Assembly: GCF_042684645.1 (NCBI RefSeq) | Contig: NZ_JBHULV010000044.1 | Coordinates: 62,001-126,000 of the forward strand | Direction: 5' to 3' | Length of the DNA: 64,000 bases | DNA from: Pseudopedobacter alpinus | GTDB lineage: Bacteria > Bacteroidota > Bacteroidia > Sphingobacteriales > Sphingobacteriaceae | In this document: positions 36,751 to 44,669 of the stretch, piece after piece | Layout of the letters: each line of letters opens with the position of its first letter | Numbering within the stretch: position 1 is the first letter of the stretch | The notes under the pieces: model-generated | Database searches by the model: none | Told to the model about the DNA's origin: nothing | The model's input: only the letters and a program-made list of their open reading frames with translations | Program-made: the position numbers and the translations under genes

Positions 36751-38196
36751 ATGCTAAAAAGTAAATTCCTCCTATTTTGTCTCTCTTTACTTATCTGCAT
36801 TAGTGCATGTAAAGACAAAAAAACGGTAACTCCAGAAATTGTTGTTCCGCCAACACCTCCAACTTCACAAAAATCAGATGTAGAGTGTTGGCTTACCAAT
36901 GCAGATCAATCAGCTTTGTTTCAACAGCAAAATGTGTCTTTGTTTTTCAAAAGCGAGCAGAATAATAACTCCACTATTGTGGTAGATACCAGCACCACTT
37001 ATCAAACTATTGACGGTTTTGGCTATACCTTAACAGACGGAAGCGCAAGTTTAATGAATGCTTTAAGTGCGGATAAAAAATCGGCAATCTTAGAACAATT
37101 ATTTGCTACCGATAAAACCAACATCGGCGTAAGCTATTTAAGGATAAGTATTGGCGCCTCAGATTTGAGTGCTTCGCCTTATACTTTTAACGATATGCCT
37201 ACTGGGCAAACAGATGTTAATCTAGAAAACTTCAACATGGATAAAGCCATGCAAGATTTGGTTCCAATTCTAAAGAAAATCATCGCCATTTATCCCGACA
37301 TAAAAATTTTAGGCTCCCCATGGACAGCTCCTGCCTGGATGAAAACAAATAATTCTTTTGTAGGAGGAAGTTTAAAGCCAGAGTACTACCAAGTTTACGC
37401 AAATTACTTAGTTAAATTTATCAAGGCAATGAAACAGGAGGGCATTGTAATAGATGCCATTACACCGCAAAATGAGCCATTACACGGAGGTAACAACCCT
37501 AGCATGGTAATGCAAGCTTCAGAACAAGCCAGTTTTATCAAAAATGCTTTAGGACCTATCTTTAAACAAGAGGGGCTTAATACTAAAATCATTATTTGGG
37601 ACCATAATGCCGATAGGCCAGAATACCCACTGGAAATTTTAAATGATCCCGAAGCCAGACCTTACGTAAACGGCTCTGCATTTCACCTTTACGGCGGAAG
37701 CATTTCGGCTTTGAGCCAAGTTAGAGACGCCTACCCTGATAAGGGGATATATTTTACCGAACAATGGATTGGTGGTCCCGGTAATTTCGCCGGCGATTTA
37801 AAATGGCATATAGAAACCCTAATTATAGGTGCCACGAGGAACTGGAGCCGTAATGTTTTAGAGTGGAATTTAGCCGCCGATGAAAATTACCAACCACACA
37901 CAGATGGTGGTTGTAGCACTTGCCTAGGTGCAATTACGGTAAACTCAACGGTGAAGAAAAATACCGCATATTATATTATTGCTCATGCTTCAAAATTTGT
38001 GCGACCAGGTTCGGTCCGGATTGCATCAAACCAGATGACAGATTTACCTAACGTTGCCTTTAAAACTCCTGACGGTAAAAAAGTATTGATTGTTTTAAAT
38101 AAATCGGGTATCAATCAAAACTTCAACATCAAATTTAAAGATAAAGCAGTTTCAACATCGTTAAAAGTAGGTTCGGTTGCAACCTACGTTTGGTAA
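36751..38196 (+). CDS. GH30 glycoside hydrolase, lipoprotein (second of three)
   Basis: A 481-residue lipoprotein (signal MLKSKFLLF...CISAC), 13 bp after the first GH30. It keeps YQTIDGFGYTLTDGSASLMN, ILGSPWTAPAWMKTN, acid/base Glu242 in ITPQNEPLHGGNNPS and nucleophile Glu337 in IYFTEQWIGGPG. The two lipoproteins share motif order and spacing, plus a conserved GGCTKC/GGCSTC segment near the C-terminal third that the third GH30 lacks. Different surface loops would allow different linkage or chain-length preference. Endo-acting surface cleavage before SusCD uptake is a reasonable inference. Confidence 0.9.
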   Translation: MLKSKFLLFCLSLLICISACKDKKTVTPEIVVPPTPPTSQKSDVECWLTNADQSALFQQQNVSLFFKSEQNNNSTIVVDTSTTYQTIDGFGYTLTDGSASLMNALSADKKSAILEQLFATDKTNIGVSYLRISIGASDLSASPYTFNDMPTGQTDVNLENFNMDKAMQDLVPILKKIIAIYPDIKILGSPWTAPAWMKTNNSFVGGSLKPEYYQVYANYLVKFIKAMKQEGIVIDAITPQNEPLHGGNNPSMVMQASEQASFIKNALGPIFKQEGLNTKIIIWDHNADRPEYPLEILNDPEARPYVNGSAFHLYGGSISALSQVRDAYPDKGIYFTEQWIGGPGNFAGDLKWHIETLIIGATRNWSRNVLEWNLAADENYQPHTDGGCSTCLGAITVNSTVKKNTAYYIIAHASKFVRPGSVRIASNQMTDLPNVAFKTPDGKKVLIVLNKSGINQNFNIKFKDKAVSTSLKVGSVATYVW

Positions 38197-38257
38197 TTGC
38201 AATGAGATTAAAATTCAATATCAATTAATAAATAAGACAGAAATAACAGATAAATAG

Positions 38258-39682
38258 ATGAAAAAATCGATTTTACTACCCTTGGCGGTGGTTTTTAGTG
38301 GAGCTTTAATGGCTCAAAATATTGAGAAAGCAAAAATTTACACCACTGTAAAAGGCGGAGACAAGCCCATGAGCTATACCGGCGAAATAAGTTTTAGAGC
38401 TTTACCACAGCCGTTGGAAACAGAGCCTGCTATATTTATAGATCCTAACCAAACGTTTCAGACTATGGTTGGAATTGGTGGTGCCATTACAGATGCTTCT
38501 GCAGAAGTTTTCGCTAAACTTTCTAAAGATAAACAGCAGGAATTGCTGAACGCTTACTACAGTAAGGAAAAAGGCATCGGCTATACTTTAGCCAGAACGC
38601 ACATTAACAGCTGCGATTTCTCAAACGGATCTTACACTTATGTAAAGGATAATGATAAAGAGTTAAAAACTTTCGACATCTCACATGATGATAAATATCG
38701 CCTTCCAATGATTAAGCAAGCTATAAAAGTTGCTGATAATGATTTGCCACTTTATGTAAGCCCTTGGTCTCCGCCGGCTTGGATGAAAGACAATAATAAC
38801 ATGTTGCAAGGAGGTAAATTAAAAGATGAGTTTAAACAATCTTGGGCAAACTACTATGTAAAGTACATTCAAGAATTAGAAAAAAGAAACATTCCGGTTT
38901 GGGGCTTAACCGTTCAAAACGAGCCAATGGCAAAGCAAAGATGGGAATCTTGTATTTATACTGCTGAAGACGAAAAAGATTTTATCAAAACTTACTTAGG
39001 TCCAACATTAGCAAAAGCCAATATGGGTGATAAAAAACTGATCGCTTGGGATCATAACCGTGACTTAATTTATCAGAGAGCAAGTGTTATTTTAAGCGAT
39101 CCAGAAGCCGCAAAATATGTCTGGGGGATAGGTTTTCATTGGTATGAGACCTGGACAGGAAGTCACATGCTTTTCCAAAACTTAAACAAGGTTAAAGAAG
39201 CTTTCCCAGATAAAGAACTGATTTTTACAGAAGGCTGTAAAGAAAAATTTGATATAGACAGCATAAATAATTGGTCTTTAGGCGAACGTTACGGCCATTC
39301 AATGATCAATGATTTTAATAGCGGAACTGCTGCTTGGACAGATTGGAACATTTTATTGGATGAAAACGGTGGGCCAAATCACGCTGGAAATTACTGCTTT
39401 GCACCGATACATGCTAACCTTAAAACCAATGAACTAATTTATACCAACGCTTATTATTATATCGGTCACTTTTCAAAATTTATTGCTAAAGGCGCAAAAC
39501 GAATCATTGTTTCTTCAAGTAGAGATGTTTTAGAATCTACGGCCTTTGTTAATCCAGACGGTAAAATTGTGGTGGTGGTAATGAACAAAACTGACAACGA
39601 TATCAAGCATCTTTTATGGATAAAAGGGCAAGCAGCGGAAACTGTTAGTGCAGCACATTCCATCAGTACTTATATTCTTTAA
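38258..39682 (+). CDS. GH30 glycoside hydrolase, secreted (third of three)
   Basis: A 474-residue protein with a cleavable signal ending in GALMAQ rather than a lipobox, so it is likely periplasmic. It has FQTMVGIGGAITDASAEVFA, GYTLARTHINSCDFSNGSY, YVSPWSPPAWMKDNNNM, acid/base Glu222 in LTVQNEPMAKQRWESC and nucleophile Glu325 in LIFTEGCKEKFD. This form is closer to the GH30 group holding beta-1,6-glucanases and glucosylceramidases than the two lipoproteins are. A division of labour, surface for the first two and periplasm for this one, is inferred from the signal types. Confidence 0.9.
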   Translation: MKKSILLPLAVVFSGALMAQNIEKAKIYTTVKGGDKPMSYTGEISFRALPQPLETEPAIFIDPNQTFQTMVGIGGAITDASAEVFAKLSKDKQQELLNAYYSKEKGIGYTLARTHINSCDFSNGSYTYVKDNDKELKTFDISHDDKYRLPMIKQAIKVADNDLPLYVSPWSPPAWMKDNNNMLQGGKLKDEFKQSWANYYVKYIQELEKRNIPVWGLTVQNEPMAKQRWESCIYTAEDEKDFIKTYLGPTLAKANMGDKKLIAWDHNRDLIYQRASVILSDPEAAKYVWGIGFHWYETWTGSHMLFQNLNKVKEAFPDKELIFTEGCKEKFDIDSINNWSLGERYGHSMINDFNSGTAAWTDWNILLDENGGPNHAGNYCFAPIHANLKTNELIYTNAYYYIGHFSKFIAKGAKRIIVSSSRDVLESTAFVNPDGKIVVVVMNKTDNDIKHLLWIKGQAAETVSAAHSISTYIL

Positions 39683-39801
39683 GAAAACTTTTGTTAGGCT
39701 GAATAAGATGGGTGTCACCCTGAGGCCTAATATATTTCATATAAATCAATATAGAATGACGATAAAACTTATGATTTGGCAACAACACAAGGGGGGAGAC
39801 A

Positions 39802-39985
39802 CCCTGAGCGGAGTCGAAGGGGAGCGAAGGGACTTATGCTTCGACTCCGCTCAGCAGGACAAAACGGCTCTGCTTTTACCAACCTAATTAATAGGTGATT
39901 ATAAAAAACGTCAATGGTAGCGGAGTCGAAGAGAGCGTTGGACTGTATGCTTCGACTCCAATCAGCAGGACAAATGGCTCTGCTT
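39802..39985. repeat. REP-like palindromic repeats (two units)
   Basis: Unit 1: CTGAGCGGAGTCGAAG (39802-39817) and its perfect complement CTTCGACTCCGCTCAG (39837-39852). Unit 2, degenerate: GGAGTCGAAG (39922-39931) and CTTCGACTCC (39950-39959). Both are followed by a shared tail (CAGCAGGACAAA...GGCTCTGCTT). A related half (GTCACCCTGAG) lies near 39715. The gap 39683-40077 between the third GH30 and the GH5 holds no gene besides these. Such CTTCGACTCCGCTCAG palindromes are widespread in Bacteroidota genomes. Confidence 0.8.
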
Positions 39986-40077
39986 AGGCAAAAATCAGAA
40001 ACTGTTTTAGGGATAGAAATAAATTAATTTTTCCAAGCAGGGGGATCGCAGAAGACTCTGCGTTAAAAGTTATAAAC

Positions 40078-41811
40078 ATGAGAAAATTAAACAAGCGCAT
40101 TTTACTTTTGTCAAGTTTTTTGATGATAACAGCCACTTTTAAAAGCTTTTCACAAGGCTTCTTAAAAACTGACGGTCAAAGAATCGTTAACGAAAAGGGT
40201 GAAAATGTGCTCTTGCGAGGGATGGGTTTAGGAGGTTGGATGTTACAAGAAGGTTATATGTTTCACCTCTCGAATTTGGGTAGGCAGTACCGCATCAAAG
40301 AAGAAATCTCAAAGCTAGTAGGCGAGCAAAAAGCCAACGAATTTTATGATTCATGGCTGAAAAACCATACCACCAAAACTGATATTGATTCTTTGGCAAC
40401 ATGGGGCTTTAATTCGGTTCGCTTGCCGATGCACTATAGTTTATATACGCCAGCCGTAGAGGAGGAGCCTATTTTGGGCGAAAATACATGGATACAAAAA
40501 GGTTTTGATATGACCGATAGCTTATTAGCTTGGTGTAAAGCAAATAAAATGTACCTCATTTTAGATTTGCATGCTCCACCGGGCGGGCAAGGCAACGACT
40601 TAAACATCTCCGACAGAAACCCAGATAAACCTTCATTGTGGGAAAGTGAGGCCAATCAGCAAAAAACAGTTGCGCTATGGCGGAAGCTTGCAGAAAAGTA
40701 TAAAGATGAACCCTGGATTGCCGGTTACGATATCATTAACGAACCAAATTGGGGTTTTGAAAGTAAAGAAGATTTTAGAGGAATTGCCGAAAAAACCAAT
40801 GCTCCACTGCGCAAATTGATGGTAGAAATTACCAAAGCGATTAGAGAGGTTGATCAAAAACACATCATTATTATTGAGGGTAATGGCTTTGGAAATAACT
40901 ATTCAGGTATTTTCCCTAAGTGGGATGATAATATGGTGCTGAGTTTTCACAAGTATGGAAACTTTAACAATATTGAGTCCATTCAGCAATTCCTCAATTA
41001 CAGAAAAGAACATAATATGCCTATATGGTTGGGCGAGTCTGGCGAAAACTCCAACACATGGTTTAAAGAAGCTATCAGCTTGGCAGAAAGCAATAATATT
41101 GGATGGGCTTGGTGGCAACTGAAGAAAATGGGCATCAACAACCCCTTAGAAATTAAAGCGCCAGCGGGCTATCAAAAACTATTGGCTTATTGGAACGGAA
41201 AAGGCGAAAAGCCATCGGCAGATGAAGCATGGGAAACCTTACAAGCTTTTGTGGCCAATACCAAAATAGGAAACACCGTTTATCATCAAGACGTAATTGA
41301 CGCTATGTTTAGGCAAGTTAATGATGATAGTGCAAAACCATTTAAAGCTAACCTAGTTAAAAACGGGACTACTATTAATGCCGTAGATTATGATTTAGGT
41401 ACTCAACGGGTTGCCTATTTTGATAAGGATACAGCGAGCTATCAATATACGCCTGGCGTAAATACTCAAGGAAATATTGGAAGAACCTATCGTAATGACG
41501 GTGTCGATATTAAAACCGACGCAACAAACCATGAACCTTATGTCTTTAATTTTGAAGATGGGGAATGGTTGCAATACACTATTCATGTAGCCAAAGCAGG
41601 TACCTATACCATTGAGGCTAAATTAAATTCAGCCTCCTCCGCAACAATTGCTATAGAAATGAATAACGAAATAGCTACCATACCCATTAAGGCTGGTTTA
41701 AAAGAACAATGGATTTCTTTAGGAAAATTTCAGTTAAAAAAAGGGCAACAGAGCATTAAAGTATTTGCTGAAACAGGTGGTTTCGATTTTTATCAACTCA
41801 AATTTGATTAA
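40078..41811 (+). CDS. GH5 glycoside hydrolase with C-terminal CBM6-like module
   Basis: A 577-residue secreted protein (signal ending KSFSQ). The GH5 barrel has LLRGMGLGGWMLQEGYMFHL, WGFNSVRLPMHYSLY, LILDLHAPPGGQ, acid/base Glu222 in YDIINEPNWGF, VLSFHKYGNF and nucleophile Glu320 in IWLGESGENS. From about residue 425 a beta-sandwich (FEDGEWLQYTIHVAKAGTYT, then GGFDFYQLKF) has the form of CBM6-type modules. Exo-beta-1,3-glucanase-like GH5 enzymes share the RGMGLGGW and HAPPGGQ features, which fits a beta-glucan target. The subfamily is not certain. Confidence 0.87.
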   Translation: MRKLNKRILLLSSFLMITATFKSFSQGFLKTDGQRIVNEKGENVLLRGMGLGGWMLQEGYMFHLSNLGRQYRIKEEISKLVGEQKANEFYDSWLKNHTTKTDIDSLATWGFNSVRLPMHYSLYTPAVEEEPILGENTWIQKGFDMTDSLLAWCKANKMYLILDLHAPPGGQGNDLNISDRNPDKPSLWESEANQQKTVALWRKLAEKYKDEPWIAGYDIINEPNWGFESKEDFRGIAEKTNAPLRKLMVEITKAIREVDQKHIIIIEGNGFGNNYSGIFPKWDDNMVLSFHKYGNFNNIESIQQFLNYRKEHNMPIWLGESGENSNTWFKEAISLAESNNIGWAWWQLKKMGINNPLEIKAPAGYQKLLAYWNGKGEKPSADEAWETLQAFVANTKIGNTVYHQDVIDAMFRQVNDDSAKPFKANLVKNGTTINAVDYDLGTQRVAYFDKDTASYQYTPGVNTQGNIGRTYRNDGVDIKTDATNHEPYVFNFEDGEWLQYTIHVAKAGTYTIEAKLNSASSATIAIEMNNEIATIPIKAGLKEQWISLGKFQLKKGQQSIKVFAETGGFDFYQLKFD

Positions 41812-41863
41812 ACAGCTTTCCGAATTAATTTTTCAAATATTTAAAAACATACAAAAAATAACC

Positions 41864-44083
41864 ATGAAAAAAATACTCATCATTTTCTTGTGCTTAAATT
41901 TTTTTAGGGCTAATGCGCAACAGAAAACCATTGCTCAAAAAGTAGATTCTCTTTTAAGTATCATGACGCTTGAAGAGAAAGTAGGGCAACTCAATCAGTA
42001 TTCTGGAAGCGATGTTACCGGCCCAGCAGACAAAAGAAACGTCAACGTTTTAGCCGAAATAAGAAGAGGAAATATGGGCTCGATGCTAAATGTGAAAGGT
42101 GCAAAAATAACCAGAGAAATTCAGCAAGAAGCCATGAAATCTAGGCTAAAGATTCCACTTCTTTTTGGTTTAGATGTGATACATGGTTATAGAGTGACCT
42201 TTCCCATTCCACTAGCCGAAGCCGCTTCTTGGGATTTGGATGCTATACAACTTGGTGCAAAAATAGCCGCAAAGGAGTCATCTGCAGCGGGTTTGCATTG
42301 GACATTTGCACCCATGGTTGATATTTCTCGCGACCCACGATGGGGCAGAGTAATGGAAGGTGCCGGAGAAGATAGTTACTTAGGTTCACAAATTGCCAAA
42401 GCAAGAGTAAAAGGTTTTCAGGGCAATGGTTTAGGGAGTTTAGAATCAGTAATGGCTTGTGTTAAGCATTTTGCAGCTTACGGTGCGGCAGTTGCAGGTA
42501 GGGATTACAATAGCGTAGATATGAGCCCAAGACAATTGTGGGAAGTTTACTTGCCGCCATTCAAGGCAGCTGTCGATGCTGGAGCTGCTACTTTTATGAG
42601 CTCTTTTAATGATTTAAACGGTATACCTGCAACGGGGAATTCTTATTTGCAAAGAGATATTTTAAAAGAAAAATGGGGCTTTAAAGGATTTGTGGTGAGC
42701 GATTGGGGTTCTATGAGAGAAATGGTTGCTCATGGTTATGCAAAAGATGGTAAAGAATCCGCTCAAATGTCTATATCTGCCGGAAGTGATATGGACATGG
42801 AAAGCAAAGTTTTTGAAGAGCACTTAGTTCAATTGGTCAAAGAAGGGAAAGTTTCTTTAGCTCATGTTAACGATGCTGTTAGTAGAATTCTGCACAAGAA
42901 ATTTGAGATGGGCTTGTTTGATAATCCCTATCGCTTTAGTGATGAAACGAGGGAGAAAAAGGAGTTGAATTCTTTGGATAACCGTAATTCGGCAAGAGAG
43001 GTTGCTAAAAAGAGCATCATTTTATTGAAAAATGAAACCAATATTTTACCGCTATCTAAATCAATTAAAAAAATCGCATTGATTGGTCCATTGGCAAAGT
43101 CTAATACAGATATGAAAGGCTTTTGGTCGGTAGATTGGGGCAAAGAAGATCAATTGGTTTCACTTTATGAAGGCGTGAAGAACATATTAGGAACTAATTC
43201 AGAAATAAGCTACGCAAAAGGTTGCAATATCAACGATACGTTAACCACAGATTTTGAACAAGCTATTAATACGGCAAAAGCTGCAGATGTAGTGGTAATG
43301 GCCGTTGGAGAAGCTTTTGATATGAGCGGTGAAGCAAAAAGCAGATCCGATATTGGGCTGCCTGGCGTTCAAGAGAAACTTATTGAAGCGATAATTGCTA
43401 CTGGTAAACCTGTTGTAGTATTGATAATGGCAGGCAGGCCATTGGTATTTAATTATACTGCCGATCATGCAAAATCTATTTTATATACTTGGTGGCTAGG
43501 TAGTGAAGCCGGTAATGCAATGGCAGATGTCCTTTTTGGCGATTATAATCCGTCAGCTAAAACCCCAATGACTTTCCCAAGAGCCATAGGTCAAATTCCT
43601 ATTTACTATAATCATTATCATACAGGTCGTCCTTTTGTTGATGGTGAAAGTCCAAACTACCGTTCAACTTATTTAGACATTTCAAATGCTCCTCAATATG
43701 CTTTTGGCCATGGCTTAAGTTATACAAACTTCAAGTACTCAAATCTAAAACTGAGTACCAATAAAATTTATTTGAATGACACTATTAAAGTCACGTTAGA
43801 TGTCACCAATACCGGAAGTAGGGATGGGGAGGAAGTGGTTCAGCTTTATTTAAAAGATCAGGTAGCTCAACCTATAAGACCAGTGATGGAGCTAAAAGAT
43901 TTCACAAAGATGATGGTAAAAGCTGGAGAAACCAAAACCATCACTTTTGTGATTGAGCGGGATAAACTTTCTTTTTATAACGAGAAGTTAGATTGGATTA
44001 CACAGCCCGGCGCATTTAAATTAATGATTGGGAGTTCATCAAATGATATTCGCTTAACGCAAGACTTTGATTTATTGGATTAA
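41864..44083 (+). CDS. GH3 beta-glucosidase-like enzyme
   Basis: 739 residues from ATG 41864, chosen because it begins the signal peptide (MKKILIIFLCLNFFRANAQ); an upstream in-frame start would run back into the GH5 gene. The GH3 N-terminal barrel has MTLEEKVGQLNQYSG, LLFGLDVIHGYRVTFPIPLA, WTFAPMVDISRDPRWGRVME, CVKHFAAYGA and the nucleophile Asp280 in FVVSDWGSM. The alpha/beta sandwich (IALIGPLAKSN...VVVMAVGEAFDMSGE) and a fibronectin-like end (GEEVVQLYLKDQV) follow. It resembles BglX-type enzymes and would release glucose from oligosaccharides in the periplasm as the last step of the locus. Confidence 0.92.
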   Translation: MKKILIIFLCLNFFRANAQQKTIAQKVDSLLSIMTLEEKVGQLNQYSGSDVTGPADKRNVNVLAEIRRGNMGSMLNVKGAKITREIQQEAMKSRLKIPLLFGLDVIHGYRVTFPIPLAEAASWDLDAIQLGAKIAAKESSAAGLHWTFAPMVDISRDPRWGRVMEGAGEDSYLGSQIAKARVKGFQGNGLGSLESVMACVKHFAAYGAAVAGRDYNSVDMSPRQLWEVYLPPFKAAVDAGAATFMSSFNDLNGIPATGNSYLQRDILKEKWGFKGFVVSDWGSMREMVAHGYAKDGKESAQMSISAGSDMDMESKVFEEHLVQLVKEGKVSLAHVNDAVSRILHKKFEMGLFDNPYRFSDETREKKELNSLDNRNSAREVAKKSIILLKNETNILPLSKSIKKIALIGPLAKSNTDMKGFWSVDWGKEDQLVSLYEGVKNILGTNSEISYAKGCNINDTLTTDFEQAINTAKAADVVVMAVGEAFDMSGEAKSRSDIGLPGVQEKLIEAIIATGKPVVVLIMAGRPLVFNYTADHAKSILYTWWLGSEAGNAMADVLFGDYNPSAKTPMTFPRAIGQIPIYYNHYHTGRPFVDGESPNYRSTYLDISNAPQYAFGHGLSYTNFKYSNLKLSTNKIYLNDTIKVTLDVTNTGSRDGEEVVQLYLKDQVAQPIRPVMELKDFTKMMVKAGETKTITFVIERDKLSFYNEKLDWITQPGAFKLMIGSSSNDIRLTQDFDLLD

Positions 44084-44669
44084 CAGAAGAAACAACTGCA
44101 AGCATATTTATAATATTAACACAAAAAAATCAATTTCTCCAAAAATAAACCAATTTAAATATAGGAACAGGCGCTCAAAATGAGCCTCTTCCGTCCCGAA
44201 AAAGATTAATTAAGCAGCTATCAGAATTAAACGAAATAAATTCATCTCTAACTAATTATGAAAAAAGCTTATTTCAATTTCTTAACCGCAGCAGCACATT
44301 TTGAATTAACTTTTACGCATAACTAATTCTACTATAATTACAACTTCTGAAATTGGTTAAAGTTTATTTTTAAAAATGGAGTCCATCCAATTTTTCTTTA
44401 AGGATAACAAAGATCTTACTATAAAATTTCTTAAAACATTTTTAAAAGCTAAAATACAATCTATTTTTTGCAAGAGGTTTTAATAAAAGCAATAAAAACT
44501 TAAATTTTTTGCTCTTTTTGCTTTTTTTGGTATAGTTTTTAATTAAAAGCTTATTTTAACTCCAATTTTGTTACGGTCTTGTTAAATTAATATGGTTTTT
44601 TACAGGCTTTATTTTTCTAATTAAAGTATAATAAGCATCTTAGCAAAAGAATTCAAATTTGAATAAATT
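44084..44669. other. Gap of 586 bases with no recognised gene
   Basis: Separates the glucan utilisation locus from the GH31/GlgB genes. It is AT-rich. A 22-codon open frame at 44258-44326 (MKKAYFNFLTAAAHF...) is too short and isolated to call. No U-tract terminator, RNA gene or repeat with another copy in the window was found. The promoter of the GH31 gene should lie near its right end, but no clear TAnnTTTG element is seen. Confidence 0.4.

Noticed and set aside
39648..39887. Open frame of 79 codons between GH30 and GH5
   Set aside because: Most of it is translated REP palindrome sequence and it starts inside the GH30 gene; no protein-like features.
44258..44326. 22-codon frame in the gap before GH31
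   Set aside because: Too short, no ribosome-binding site or neighbour to support it.
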